The notes under the pieces are model-generated. The model did not search any database and had not been told where the DNA came from. It saw only the letters and a list, made by a program, of their open reading frames with translations. From contig JAPTYO010000002.1 of the NCBI GenBank assembly GCA_036873135.1, positions 45,127,452-45,191,451 on the forward strand: 64,000 bases of DNA, given 5' to 3'. Positions 1 through 10,740 of the stretch are shown piece after piece. The first letter of the stretch is position 1, and each line of letters begins with the position of its first letter. The translations under genes and the position numbers were made by a program. The stretch comes from Clarkia xantiana subsp. parviflora (lineage: Eukaryota; Streptophyta; Magnoliopsida; Myrtales; Onagraceae).

Positions 1-1211
1 CAAGCGTGTGAAACGTGAAGCGCTTCAAAGAGTTTCTATGAAAAATTTCACCCACAATGTGTTAAATTCATACGCTTTCCAAGACGAGGTATACAACCAT
101 TATGTGGCTGGGTTTAAACCATTCAGTGGTAACCATGGGGCAACACCCTTTGAGATCGGACATGTCAGAAGATAAGAAAATTTCAAGAGAACATCGAGAA
201 TCCCGTGAAGATTCAATGCGCCGATCAATGTAGCTTGACTCGATCAACCGAATCATTTTCCGAAAAAAGTTCTGAAATTTTCAGTCGGCCACTAGGGGCA
301 TGTAATTTTCAGCAGGTGCACATATACAAGCTGTGGAGTAAGAGAATAAGGACATGCAGCAGGTCAATTCGCATAGCGAGCACATTGCCCACTGAAAAAT
401 CCAACTCCCAGGTAAGAGAAGTTGTGATCATTTTTATCCCCGAAATTTGAGTTTTTCCTTATTCATTGTGAAGCTTGGATAATCATCCAAATCAAAACTC
501 CTGAAGAGCACACCTCGTGTACGGCCCCTCGCTCGTCGACCATTCTTATGCTAGCTATCGAATTTATCCCAGATACCTCAGACGATATCTATGCCTAAGT
601 TTACCATTTGCGGACTACTGTGCCAAACTCAACACCATCCATGTGTGTTCATTAATCAGGCCATTCGTCCAGCATGCGACGAATTATGAACCAGTCAGAT
701 GTAGCCGTGGGGCATTCCTATTAAGATCAAGCATGGTTGAAGATAGAAGACATCCGGAGATCTTCCTACTAAAAAAGATCGAGATTCCATGAAGATCGAC
801 CGTGCTAATGAAAGAGCATTTGAGAGGAAGAAGAAGAAAAAAAAATTATTGTCGGTGTCGTCCACCCATTGAAAGGATCCTCCATTCAAGACATTGACAT
901 AATCAACCTATTTGACAAGTTTTCCTCCGGAGAAGTTCCGAGAAATTAAAAGGTTTAATCTGCTATTAGGGGCATGTAACATAGTTGTTGTTGATTAGTT
1001 TCTGTAGATTTTCTTTCCATTTGAAAAAAGAAAAAAGAGAGAAAAAAATAAATTCCCGCTAGGTTGAAAACCTAGGCAAAAATCAGGGAGAGGGGCATGA
1101 TTGAAAACTCGCAGGGACAGTCATGGCAAAATGTGAGATGAAAAAAGCAAAAAAGCAAAAAAGCAAAAAAAAAACAAAAAGAGCAAAAAAAAAAAAGCTC
1201 AGTTTTCTCTA
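1..1211. other. E1 internal non-coding region (copy A)
   Basis: This stretch has short unrelated ORFs and no recognisable domain. A palindromic motif (CTAGG, then TTGAAAA, then CCTAGG) occurs near 1060-1078, and poly-A-rich tracts lie at 1140-1200. The motif context (ggttgaaaacc, then a gggcatg box) recurs at 2150-2330 and looks like a repeated structural element of this family's 3' non-coding region. The same sequence occurs at 25203-26415. Confidence 0.6.
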
Positions 1212-2133
1212 GGGTCATAGCAGCCCTTTAATTGGCTACAGAAAAATAAAGAAAGCGTTCATACAAATCTTGTGAAAGCAATGAAGCAATAAAAGGGTCA
1301 AAATTGTTCCTAAATCAACTACAAATAAAAGGGTCACAGTCATCCCTAAAATGACTATAAAAAAACAGGGCCACGTCCACCCTTCAAATGGCTACAGATA
1401 AAGAGCACTACCGCAACATCAAAAGCGGAAAAAAAAAATGAAAAGGCCACAGCCACCCTCCAAACGGCTAAAGATAAAAGATTGACCCCGCGATTCTTGT
1501 GAGGGCGGGAAAATAAAAAGGGCCGCAACCGTCCCTAAAACGACTACATAATAAAGGGCCACAGCCACCCTCCTAACGGCTACAGATAAAAGAGTGACCC
1601 TGCGAATCCTGTGAGGGCGGGAAAATAAAAAGGGCCACAGTCGTCCCTAAAACGACTACAAAATAAAGGGTCACAACCACCCTTCAAACGGCTACAGATA
1701 TAGAGCACTCTCGCAACATTAAAGTCGGGAAATGAGTGAAAGGGCCACAGCCACCCTTAAAATGGCTACCTACAAAGAGTGTTCCTCGAATCCCGAGAGG
1801 ATGGGAGATTGTTGAAAGGGCCATAGTCACCCTCAAAATGGTTACATATAAAGAGTATTCTCGTGAATCTTGTGAGGCCGGGAAATCATTTGAAAGGGCC
1901 ACATCCACACTTAAAACGGCTACAAATCGAAAGAGCACTCCCGGAACATCGACGAAGGAAATAAATGAAAGGGCCACAACCACCCTCCAAATGGCTACAA
2001 ATCAAAAGAGCTCTCGCGACATTGAAGACGGTGAGGAAAGGGTCTCAGCCACCCTCTAAATGGCTACAAATACTTTCGCATCGAGACGGGAAATAAAGTA
2101 CGGGTCACACCCACCGTTTAATCGGCTACCAAA
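1212..2133 (+). repeat. Dispersed tandem array of 28-bp cores with internal inverted repeats (copy A)
   Basis: I count about 15 copies of a 28-bp core. Each begins GGGYCAC, has a central AGCCACCCT-like block and ends GGCTAC or CGACTAC, with 20-65 bp AT-rich spacers between cores. Core positions 8-13 are complementary to 21-26. Different cores use different paired bases: AGCCA with TGGCT, AGTCGT with ACGACT, AGTCAT with ATGACT. The ORFs at 1684-2059 are by-products of the repeat. Confidence 0.85.
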
Positions 2134-2439
2134 AAAAGAGTGCTTCCGTTAGGTTGAAAACCCGAAAGGGCAGCCTAGGCAAAATTAGGAAATGAGGGGC
2201 ATGATAACAAATTCAGAAATTGCAATCATGGCAAAAGGAGAGAAAATAAAATCCCGATGGAATAAAAACCCCAAGGGGCAATCCATGCAAAAATTAGGAA
2301 AACCGAGGGGCACGGTCTAAAATTTTGACCGTGGCAAAAGGAGAGAATATGAGAGATTAAAAAAAAAAAAAAGGATCCCGCTAAGTTGTCGCGTCATGCG
2401 CAATTTAGGCAAAAATTAGGGACATGCATTCAAGTCGTC

Positions 2440-3043
2440 AAGCCACTCGAGGCCCTTATCCAATGGACGCCACTAGAGGCATTTCTCCGGCATATGCCAC
2501 TAGAGGCTCTTCTCCAACGGACGCCACTAGAGGCTCTTCTCCAAACGAACGCCACTAGAGGCTTTTCCTTGTCGCACGCCACTGGAGGCATCGTCGATCG
2601 AGGTTTTCACTTTACTGTACGCCACTGTAGGCTTTACTTTTCCGCACGCCACTGGAGGCTTTTACTTTTCCGCACGCCACTGGAGGCTTTACTTTTCTGC
2701 ACGCCACTAGAGGCTTTACTTTTCTGCACGCCACTGGAGGCTTTACTTTTCCGCACGCCACTGGAGGCTTTACTTTTCCGCACGCCACTGGAGGCTTTAC
2801 TTTTCCGCACGCCACTGGAGGCTTTACTTTCCCGCACTCCACTGGAGGCTTTACTTTCCTGCACGCCACTGGAGGCTTTACTTTTCTGCACGCCACTGGA
2901 GGCTTTACTTTTCTGCACGCCATTGGAGGCTTTACTTTTCCGCACGCCACTGGAGGCTCTTTACTCTTCCGCACCGCCACTGGAGGCTCTTTACTTTTCC
3001 GCACAGCCACTGGAGGCTTTACTTTCTGCATCACTAATGGAGG
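2440..3043 (+). repeat. 27-bp tandem repeat array (copy A)
   Basis: A minisatellite with a 27-bp unit of the type cgccactggaggctttac plus ttttccgca. The unit length is divisible by three, so it stays open in several frames on both strands. That gives repetitive LLFRTPLEA-type peptides on plus and KVKPPVACR-type peptides on minus. These have no support as proteins. The equivalent array in copy C is one unit shorter. Confidence 0.9.
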
Positions 3044-3213
3044 CACCGCCAACAGGCGTCTCGCCGACAGAGGTTTTATCTTTCCGCACCAGAATAAGCA
3101 TACGAGCCACCTTGAAGACTTTGAAGAATTGGAAGAGAATATACTTTCTGGTCAAAATCAGTGTTTCCTCGTCTTTGGACAAACCACTTCGAACATGCTC
3201 TACGGGAGTCTGT

Positions 3214-3229
3214 CCAAAGAGGGGCAAAC
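3214..3229 (+). other. Polypurine tract of E1 (copy A)
   Basis: The sequence aaagaggggcaaac directly precedes the LTR start TGTAAACACTCG. Its position and purine richness fit the plus-strand primer of an LTR retrotransposon. An identical tract precedes the 3' LTR at 28403. Confidence 0.75.
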
Positions 3230-3558
3230 TGTAAACACTCGATTTTGACTCGGACGTAACGACGTTACACATGATACGTCAATTTCCGGACGCGTCAAGC
3301 CACAAAGTCTCCAAAGATGCTCAAGGGCACATTAGGGAAATTATTATAAATTATATTTTAAATTATTTCGAATTTATTTAATATTTTCGGAATGTTTAAA
3401 AAATATATATAATAATTAGTTTTTTTTTTATTTTAGAAAATTATCTGTAAGATATTTATCTCCATATATTATTTTTTATTCAAAAAAAATAATTATCTGT
3501 AAAGATAAATATCATTAGGAATATTCTCTAGAATAATTATCTTTTAGCATTTTTTATT

Positions 3559-4379
3559 GGGTTTATAGGTCTTTTGGTACCTTATGTTTGCCCACTTTTG
3601 GCTTTTGGTACCGCATGTTTGGTTTTGCCTATTTTTGGTACCATACGTTTACCAATTGTATACTTTTGGTCCGACCGTTAGAGTTGACTGTTAAATAGTC
3701 ACGTGACTTGCACATGCCCAACCCCAAATTTTGATTTTGTTCAGTTTAGTCCTCAAATTTTGTGTCCTAACTTTTTATTTTTGCAATTTAGCCATTTAAC
3801 ATTTTCAACCGCACCTTAAGACTAAATTGACCTAGCTATGGTCCGACCCATGGTTATGTCGTACCATGGCTAGGGTCGCCGGACCCGGGTGAACCTAATT
3901 ATGGTCCGACCTAGGCATGGGTTAGACCATGTCTTGGTCAATTTAGCATTAGGGTCCAATTGGGTCAATTGGACCCAATTGCTAAATTGACCTAGCTATG
4001 GTCCGACCCATGGCTAGGTCGGACCATGGTTAGGGTCCCCCGGGTCCGGCGACCCTAGTCATGGTCCGACATAGCCATGGGTCGACCATGGCTAGGTCAA
4101 TTTAATACTAGGGTGCGGTTGAAAATGTTTAAGGGCTAAATTGAAAAATAAAAAAATTTGGACAAAAAATTTGAGCACTAAACTGAAAAAAATCAAAATT
4201 TGGGGCTAGACATGTGCAAGTCACGTGACTATTTAACGGTCAACACTAACGGTCAACTAACGGTCGGACCTAAAGTACACAATTGGCAAACGTATGGTAC
4301 CAAAAATAGGCAAAATCAAACATGTGGTACCAAAAGCCAAAAGTGGACAAACATAGGGTACCAAAAGACCTATAAACCC
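3559..4379. mobile_element. 821-bp foldback DNA transposon, 9-bp TSD (copy A)
   Basis: The two halves are inverted copies: it begins GGGTTTATAGGTCTTTTGG and ends CCAAAAGACCTATAAACCC. It is flanked by the 9-bp direct repeat ttttttatt (3550-3558 and 4380-4388). The related LTR at 20391 carries the empty site (tttgttatt). Long arms plus a 9-bp TSD point to a non-autonomous Mutator-like (MULE) foldback element. The short ORF at 4200-4391 is a by-product. Confidence 0.85.
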
Positions 4380-4422
4380 TTTTTTATTTGAATTTTATCT
4401 GTAATCTAGACTAGGTTTTTAG

Positions 4423-4430
4423 TATAAATA
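4423..4430 (+). promoter_or_regulatory. TATA box of E1 LTR (copy A)
   Basis: TATAAATA lies in the conserved context ttagTATAAATAGGAG, ahead of the CT-rich leader. The equivalent box in copy C (29596-29603) reads TATGAATA. Confidence 0.6.
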
Positions 4431-5872
4431 GGAGTCTAGGTTTACATTGTAACAGACAGAAAAAAAACACCAAAAAGAAGCAATTATACATTATTCCTCG
4501 GCTTCTGTGCGATTTTTGTCTTCTAGTGAATTAGTATTTTAATTTTAATTTTTTTTTCTCCGAGACAGCCCTCCTTCCCTACCACCAGCAGCCCCCGCCG
4601 GTGGCCCTGCCAGCGGCCCCGCCGGTGACCACGCCGGTGGCCCTGTCGGGGGCCACGCCGTCGCAGCCCGGTCCGCCGTCTCCCACCGTTCCGACGTCAA
4701 CCCCCCCCCCCTCTCTCTCTCTCCCGTTTTCTCTCTCTCTCTCTCTCTGTAAACTATCTGCCGTCCCAGCCCAGTGACCACCGGAGGTCTTGCCGGCGTC
4801 GTTCCCCTGCCACGGCGCCGCCACACCTCAACCTCGCCGTCCACCTCGTCCGAGACTCGACCGGAGCTGCACCTCGCAGAGTTGGTCACCCGCTCCTGTT
4901 CCATCTATACCCACTCTGTCCATCGTACGAACTCTTCCACCCGTAGCCGACGACGACCTAGCTACCACCGGCAAAGTTGTCATCCAACGGAGTAACTCCG
5001 GCGATTAAATTCGCCATCCCAGTCGGCCCCGACCAATACCGCGACTCGACCCGGCCATGGCAGCCCGCTTCCTCCATTCATCCCTCACGTCTCAAACCAC
5101 CACCATGTTTTCTTCCTACACTCTGATTTCGCTTCGACGTCGCCATCCACCGTACCTCCAGCCTCCATTCAATCGACCCTGACGCCGTCCGTCCGCCTGC
5201 AGCCACGTCCGCCTCTGCCCCCGCCGGTGCCGCCCTTCCCCTGCGCAGGTCTGTTCTTTTTTTTTTTTTAACTCTTTTTACTTATTTATTTATTTATTAT
5301 TAATATTTGATTATTAGGTTTTCTGTTTTAAATTATTATTATTATATTATAATTAATTAAAAATTAAAATGTAGTTAGTTAGATTTAATTAATAGTTTAG
5401 ATGTAATTGGTAAAATTTAATTAGTAATTTAATTGTAATTGACTAGTTTTAATTTAATAGCATGTGGGAAGTTTTTTTTTTAGTATTTTAGATTTCATTT
5501 TACTAGGAGTTATAGGTTATAATTAATTTTTTAGATTTAGGATTATATTTGATTAATATTTTTTATGATGAAATTCGATTAATTTTGACATTTTTAGATT
5601 AATTGGGCGTAGTGTATGTAAATGATAAAATTGGCAAATTAAGTAAATTGAGTACCAAAAGGGCGTAATTAAAAATTATATTTTTAATTCGTAATAGAAC
5701 CCCCGAACTCGAACTTCTGATCGTAGACCGGTTCTATACCTAGGTGTTTAATCCATTATTCGCTTAGGTAATTTAGGATTCTAGTTAGCCTTACAATTAA
5801 CTAGTGGCGACTCTTTCAAAATTGCACGTTTTCTAAACGTAATTCGTCGCAGGCCAGATTTTAGGTCCGAAA

Positions 5873-7489
5873 GATAAGGAGGCGGTGAAGAGTATTTTTC
5901 GATGTCAGCAAGAGCGCCGCTATCGTTGTCTATTACGTGCTTCAGATCAGGATTTGATTGATACCGAGATTCATATACTTCCTTCTGAAGATTTGGTATG
6001 TTGATAACTTTTATAACTTGTACCATGTTGCAATGTAGGTCGTATTGATAGAAAAAGCTCGTCTTTGCAGACAGCTAATGATCGTGATAACCTGTCATTT
6101 AGGCGTCGTGTTCGTAATATTGCCCCCACTATTCCTGAAGGCTCCGGACATGATCGTGGTAAAGGACCTAAGAGTGAGGCATCTTCTTGTATCTTCTCTT
6201 GATTTTCTGATTTTCCAAGTTTTGTTATACCCATATTATTTTTGTTCTTTTAGGTAACTCCGTACATGTGACTGAGCGCGTTGTTGCAGTGCCTGCCACT
6301 AGTGTTCTTCCCAAGAGATCTGCCGCAGGGGCGTGTCCCTCGAGTGATCCGAAGCGCTCTAAACCAAGTGCGGCTATTCCAGCTCCTTCTCGCAATAAAG
6401 GGAAGTGAGTTGAGAGTCGCACGATAGCGCCTTTTGCCCCCCAGTCGAGGGACCCGCTCGAGAAGGAGCGTTCTTCCCGCCGAGGTATGCATTGTTCTCT
6501 TTGACGTACTTCTTATACTTAGTATATTTTGCTGATGTCTTCTTCGTTTTATGTTGTCCTTATTGTAGCGTTGCCACGCATTAAGCGTGATGACTTGATC
6601 CTTTCTGACGGGATTGATGTTTCTGGAGAAAACTGGTCACCTTTCTCCATTGGTAGTCTTCATTTTCCGAAGGACTCCAAACTTAGCACTCCAGGAGTTA
6701 GTGTACGGGTGCTTCAAAGATGTGTTCCTCCTGGTGATCATGATGTCAAACCGTCTACTGATGAGGAGGCACAGGCATACGTTGAGAGTGGCTTAGCTGA
6801 ATTTGCACCGCTAGATTTTGTTCTAACTTTCTTCCTTTCCTGCTGTAAGCGTATGCTTTGTTGTTGTTGATCATGATTGTCTTGTTTGTTGTACTTAGGC
6901 TATTTCAAGGATGATGAACATGTCTTCCTTTGTGTTGGAGCTTGTGAGTGAGAGGAGGGCTGCTATCAAGAAGAGCAATACGGTTTCTCGCGAGCTTGCA
7001 CAATCTGAGGAGGAAGTGCAGAATTTGAACTCCAAGGTTGTTGATATTGATACGCGCATTGCTACTCGTCGCGTCCATGTTGAACAACTTGAAGCCGAGA
7101 TTGCTTCTATCAATCAGAAAATTGCGGAGAACAACAGTGTTCATGATGTCGCACTAGCTTCAGTTCGTGATGAGGCACATAGAGCGGGTGCTGAGAAGGG
7201 ACTTGCTGAATATCCTAGCACCCCTGCCTATTCTGCTGCTGTCTTTGCTGCTGCTAAAGTGGATCTTGCCCCTTTGGTTGATGAGTTTGCCAAAGATTAT
7301 ATTGGCCGAGTATACGCACTTGCCACCGGATTTCCGTTCGACAAGCTAGGTCCTTATTCCTGTTTTGCTGTTAACCATGTTGCGGATTTGCAACGTAAGG
7401 CAGCTGAAGCGGCTTCTATTGCTTTGACCTTTGGATATGATAATGCTGATGTTAAACTTGGTGTTGATTTCCTGGACATGCTGTCTTAG
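5873..7489 (+). pseudogene. E2 aORF, 3' exons (copy A): linker and coiled-coil part of a Transposase_28-type protein
   Basis: This is the downstream part of a multi-exon gene whose first exon is seen at 19678-20390. Inferred exons: 5873-5995 (donor GTATGT), 6039-6173, 6254-6404, 6445-6483 (donor GTATGC), 6569-6810 and 6899-7489. The middle exons encode a Ser/Pro/Lys-rich linker. The last exon begins around MMNMSSFVLELVSERR, continues as a heptad-like coiled coil (about residues 10-75), and ends with a domain containing GFPFDKLG, stopping after FLDMLS. It is antisense to gag of E2 and converges on it. The donor after 6810 lacks GT where the E3 homologue has GTAAG, so this copy may not splice correctly. 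The Transposase_28-like exon is outside the window. Function is unknown. Confidence 0.7.
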
Positions 7490-8655
7490 TCCTTTGGAGA
7501 TGATGATATGTTTCAGGCTTTTGTCCAAACCTTTATTTGTACGTTTGCTTGTATGGTACTTCGTCTTTTGGACCTGTTTTTCAATAATAATAATCATGTG
7601 ATAACTTGTTAGTAATATTTCATACCTTGAGTTATCTATGCTGTCCGTATGCTTTGGATTTGGAAGATAGGATGGATATCCTTAGATGATGAACATGATG
7701 TCCGTAGTTGTGATTGTATGTCGCGCATTGTTGAGTGTTATAAACGCCCCTCTTGTTCCAAGGCATGGCAAGATGCGTACACTAGTTACTTGTAGTGTTG
7801 TAAGTACTAGTGTACTCGGCGCGGGCACTTGGCTCTTGGCACTCGGCACTGACACTTGACATGTAGCAGTGTCGTCTTGACGAAGCAAGACTTACGTTTA
7901 TACCGTCTCTTAGTTCCACTCTAAGGCGACGTTGTTGTAAGATTATTCTTGTTTATTTTGCTGTTTTTGCGTTAAATGCTAAAGAGCAAGATAACGTTAT
8001 ACAAGACTCGACTTGTAAGTTTGATGAGTTTTGTACAAGGTTTGCTTTAAAAAGCGTATAACATGAAGCTATCCCTTTTCGGGCCTAAGTCTTCATGGTG
8101 TATGAACTCTTAAGAGAGTATCCATACTTTTAGTGTGTGGGGTTGTCGTCTATTAAGAGGATTCCCGCCACGATGGGGTGTCAGTCCCATAATGCATTTG
8201 CCGCATCCTTTTTTTATTCAGGGAATGGCTATGAACATGAGGATTTGCCCGAAGGATTTCACAACATGTCATTTTTTAGAAGTAAGCATGGGGTTTGCCC
8301 TCTTTAAAATGATGTCGCGACATGTTACTTTTGATAGATGTGAACATGGGTATTGTCCTTACGAGGAGGATATTGCACCATGTCATTTTTTAGAATGGGT
8401 TTTAGTTTTCTTCAAGTCATTGCATGTTGTTTTGTTTCTTGATGTTAATCCATAATAGAATACATAATGTAGAGATGTACCTACGAAAGTAGATTAACCA
8501 TCGTTAGATACTTGTTGTGTTTACAATAGTTTTGCAGGAAGGCGTCTATTGATTGCTTCTTCCGAAATACTTCTAATTACAAAAGCATTATCTGCACTTA
8601 TATTCCTAAAGGTGCATTGTAAAAAGATAGATTAGAAGTGGAAAGTCTATCTCCC
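7490..8655. other. E2 convergent spacer between aORF and gag 3' ends (copy A)
   Basis: Non-coding spacer with no recognisable gene. It holds a perfect short inverted repeat, ACAAG-actcga-CTTGT (8001-8016), and a three-unit degenerate tandem repeat of about 55 bp (8231-8396), each unit having a gaacatg start and a catgtcattttttaga end. Equivalent spacers lie at 13853-15018 and 32661-33826. Confidence 0.6.
8231..8396. repeat. Three-unit ~55-bp degenerate tandem repeat (copy A)
   Basis: Three successive units share an aacatgrgg-like start, a tttgccc-like middle and an acatgtcattttttaga end; the second unit has diverged most. The short ORF over it (8135-8455) is not considered real. The same repeat is at 14594-14759 and 33402-33567. 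Confidence 0.55.
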
Positions 8656-9263
8656 TCAAATATATCTTGGCGGCTGACGGGCATTGTTGTTTGCGACATA
8701 GCTTCCCAAAGCTCCATGTGCAATGAATTCTTCGATCTCCATCCTCAAAGTCAAACAGCCATTGGTATTGTGCCCCCAAGTTTGGTGATATCGGCACCAA
8801 TCTTCAATATCTCTGCCTAAGAAGGCGGTTTCCGACTCAAGTGGTCTTGGAAGCTTGTTTTCCAGAAGCTAGACGTATATCTCTTCCACCTCCGTGTTTA
8901 AGAGAGTGAAGATGTTAGCGTACTCCATACTTGGGCCTTCTGATTTCCTTGAAGTTTGAGCTTCCATACTTGCGTTGAGAGGTGTGCCCCATCTCAATTC
9001 ACGTTCACAAGAGATCGCAGTCTCCGTCTTGTCTTTTAGGCACGCCATTGTCATAGTTGTACACCACCAAATTCCCTTCCGAATAGCAGAAATGTTGGCA
9101 CGTTCATGTTCGGGAAAAATGCGTTGATGGCGTCCTTTTTGATTGCTCTTAATGCAGTTGCATTTTGAGCGAACCTCCGGAAGTAGGTCATGATGGATTC
9201 TCCTTCTTCTTGTTTGACATCTAGCACACTCCGCTTAGGCGAACAAAGTATCCTGTCCAGCTC
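8656..9263 (-). pseudogene. Second gag-like remnant of E2 with zinc knuckle (copy A)
   Basis: Read on the minus strand, this encodes a gag-like stretch (SELDRIL, VKQEEGESIMTYFRRFAQNA, then AINAFF). After frame breaks and one in-frame TAG come LLENKLPRP and a retroviral-type knuckle, WCRYHQTWGHNTNGC (C-X2-H-X4-H-X4-C), followed by MEIEEFIAHGAL. It follows the protease region of the main E2 gag-pro without any RT or integrase between them. The polyprotein therefore looks chimeric: gag1-pro joined to the C-terminal part of another gag. Gag packages element RNA; this copy is broken. Confidence 0.65.
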
Positions 9264-10391
9264 AGACCTTGGCGATAACTTTTTCTTCTTCCTTTTATCA
9301 TCATCATTTGAGGGAAACAGCTTTCTCTTTGCACCAACTCCTACCATGGCAATTGACACTTGTTTCATTTTCCTCAGGGCATTGACGTAGCACTTTCGTG
9401 CGGCTGTCTGATCACCTAGCACCTCTCCGATCCCATGATGAGTTAGGAACTTCATTTTCTGATGAGTCGTAGATGGACAATGTAATGTGGGTTGATTGCT
9501 GTTCTTCCTAGGATGCTGTTATATGCCCCCAGGTTATTTACCACTACAAATGTGACGTCTATATGCAGTGCCTTCCATCCTTCTCCAAGGATCACTGGAA
9601 GTGTGATCATGCCCAATGGGTAGGTTACCGCTCCTGCGAAGCTAACCAGCGGAAATGTGCTTGGCGAGAGATCGGCTTCCGTTTTTCCCATCTTCTTGAG
9701 TACTTCTATATGCACTAAATCCGCAGCACTCCCACTATCTACCAGAATCCTTTGCACGTCATATCCATTGATGTCCATTGTTATGACCAAAGCATCATCA
9801 TGGAGATATAATATGTGTTTCTTGTCGGCATTTGAGAACGGGATGACTATGTCTTCCTTCTCTGGTTGTCGCCTCTTCCCGTACTTGGGCAGAACTTGTA
9901 GCTGCGAGGCATAGACATCTCGGGCATTAGAAACACTACCTCCTGCCACTGGCCCACCATGGACTACGTTGATGACACCCCGCTTTGGCGGTGGTGGGTT
10001 CTCATTCACTTTCTCCTTTCCCTTGTTTCCCTTTCCGGATTGCTCTGCATGGTTCTTATTTTGGCGCTTGTCTCCTTGATCCACATATTGCTTGAGCTCT
10101 CCTTTAAGGATGAAATTGTTTATACGAAATCGTAAGCTGACACGGCTGTTCGTTTCATGGCCGTAGACTTCATGGTTTTCACACCATTTATCTTCCTGCT
10201 TTCCTAGTGGCCCTTTTCGGAAGTTTGCTGGCTCCCTCCACATGTTATCTTCCTTCATCTTCTTCAAGATTACGGAAAGTGGTGCATTCAAAGGAACGCA
10301 TTCTGCTAAGTTCACTTCTTTTGGTCTTTGGAATTCTGGCTGATATGGCCTTTTATGGGGCTGGAATTGCCTTACTTGTTGCGGGCCTTGT
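9264..10391 (-). pseudogene. E2 gag-pro, C-terminal part (copy A), truncated by duplication junction
   Basis: Minus-strand C-terminal gag and protease of a Tat-like Ty3 element. Visible features are the knuckle WCENHEVYGHETNSR, with its last Cys changed to Arg (the other copies have C), a basic spacer, and an aspartic-protease-like segment with LVDSGSAADL and ILGRTA. A one-base frameshift at about 9452-9455 separates the protease from the linker HHGIGEVLGDQTAARKCY. The N-terminal gag is missing because the frame runs into foldback-element sequence at about 10391, the junction of a tandem duplication. No RT, RNase H or integrase follows. Confidence 0.78.
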
Positions 10392-10740
10392 TAGGGTCCC
10401 TCGGGTCCGCCGACCCTAGTCATGGTCCGACATAGCCATGGGTCGACCATGGCTAGGTCAATTTAATACTAGGGTGCGGTTGAAAATGTTTAAGGGCTAA
10501 ATTGAAAAATAAAAAAATTTGGACAAAAAATTTGAGCACTAAACTGAAAAAAATCAAAATTTGGGGCTAGACATGTGCAAGTCACGTGACTATTTAACGG
10601 TCAACACTAACGGTCAACTAACGGTCGGACCTAAAGTACACAATTGGCAAACGTATGGTACCAAAAATAGGCAAAATCAAACATGTGGTACCAAAAGCCA
10701 AAAGTGGACAAACATAGGGTACCAAAAGACCTATAAACCC
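10391..10740. mobile_element. Foldback transposon fragment (copy B)
   Basis: The right 350 bp of the 821-bp foldback element, ending CCTATAAACCC before the TSD-like ttttttatt. Its left part is missing because the duplication breakpoint lies inside it. Two base differences from copy A lie within 20 bp of the breakpoint. Confidence 0.85.

Larger units (their letters stand above)
1..5872 (+). mobile_element. E1 copy A: LTR element, 3' part (internal region plus 3' LTR)
   Basis: This is the right-hand part of a coding-poor LTR retrotransposon whose 5' part lies outside the window. It is nearly identical to 25203-31043, where the element is complete. It comprises internal sequence (1-3229) with two tandem-repeat arrays, a polypurine tract, and a 3' LTR (3230-5872) carrying a foldback transposon. 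No gag, protease, RT or integrase motif is recognisable, so it fits a LARD or decayed Ogre-like non-autonomous element. It is followed directly by aORF coding sequence of element E2 at 5873, as at 31044 in the complete copy. The repeat-encoded ORFs inside it are not considered genes. Confidence 0.82.
3230..5872 (+). repeat. E1 3' LTR (copy A)
   Basis: The LTR starts TGTAAACACT and ends TCCGAAA; the intact 5' LTR ends TCCGACA. It is about 2.64 kb because of an inserted 821-bp foldback element, against 1809 bp for the uninterrupted LTR at 20391-22199. Landmarks are an AT-rich U3, a TATA box at 4423, a (CT)n tract near 4715-4750, a GC-rich exon-like segment to about 5246 and an AT-rich intron-like tail. 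The proline/arginine-rich ORFs inside it (for example 4774-4995) are considered spurious. Confidence 0.88.
4029..10391. repeat. Tandem duplication unit 1 (about 6.36 kb)
   Basis: Sequence from inside the foldback element (about 4029) to the middle of E2 gag (about 10391) is repeated immediately as 10391 to about 16754, at an offset of 6361-6363 bp. At the junction, gag sequence gggccttgtt passes into foldback sequence agggtcc. The parental sequences share only about three bases (gtt) there. Confidence 0.85.

Noticed and set aside
2386..3234. 282-codon open frame (and overlapping minus-strand frames)
   Set aside because: Produced by a 27-bp tandem repeat that is a multiple of three. Peptides are pure repeats in several frames with no domain; copy number changes between paralogues.
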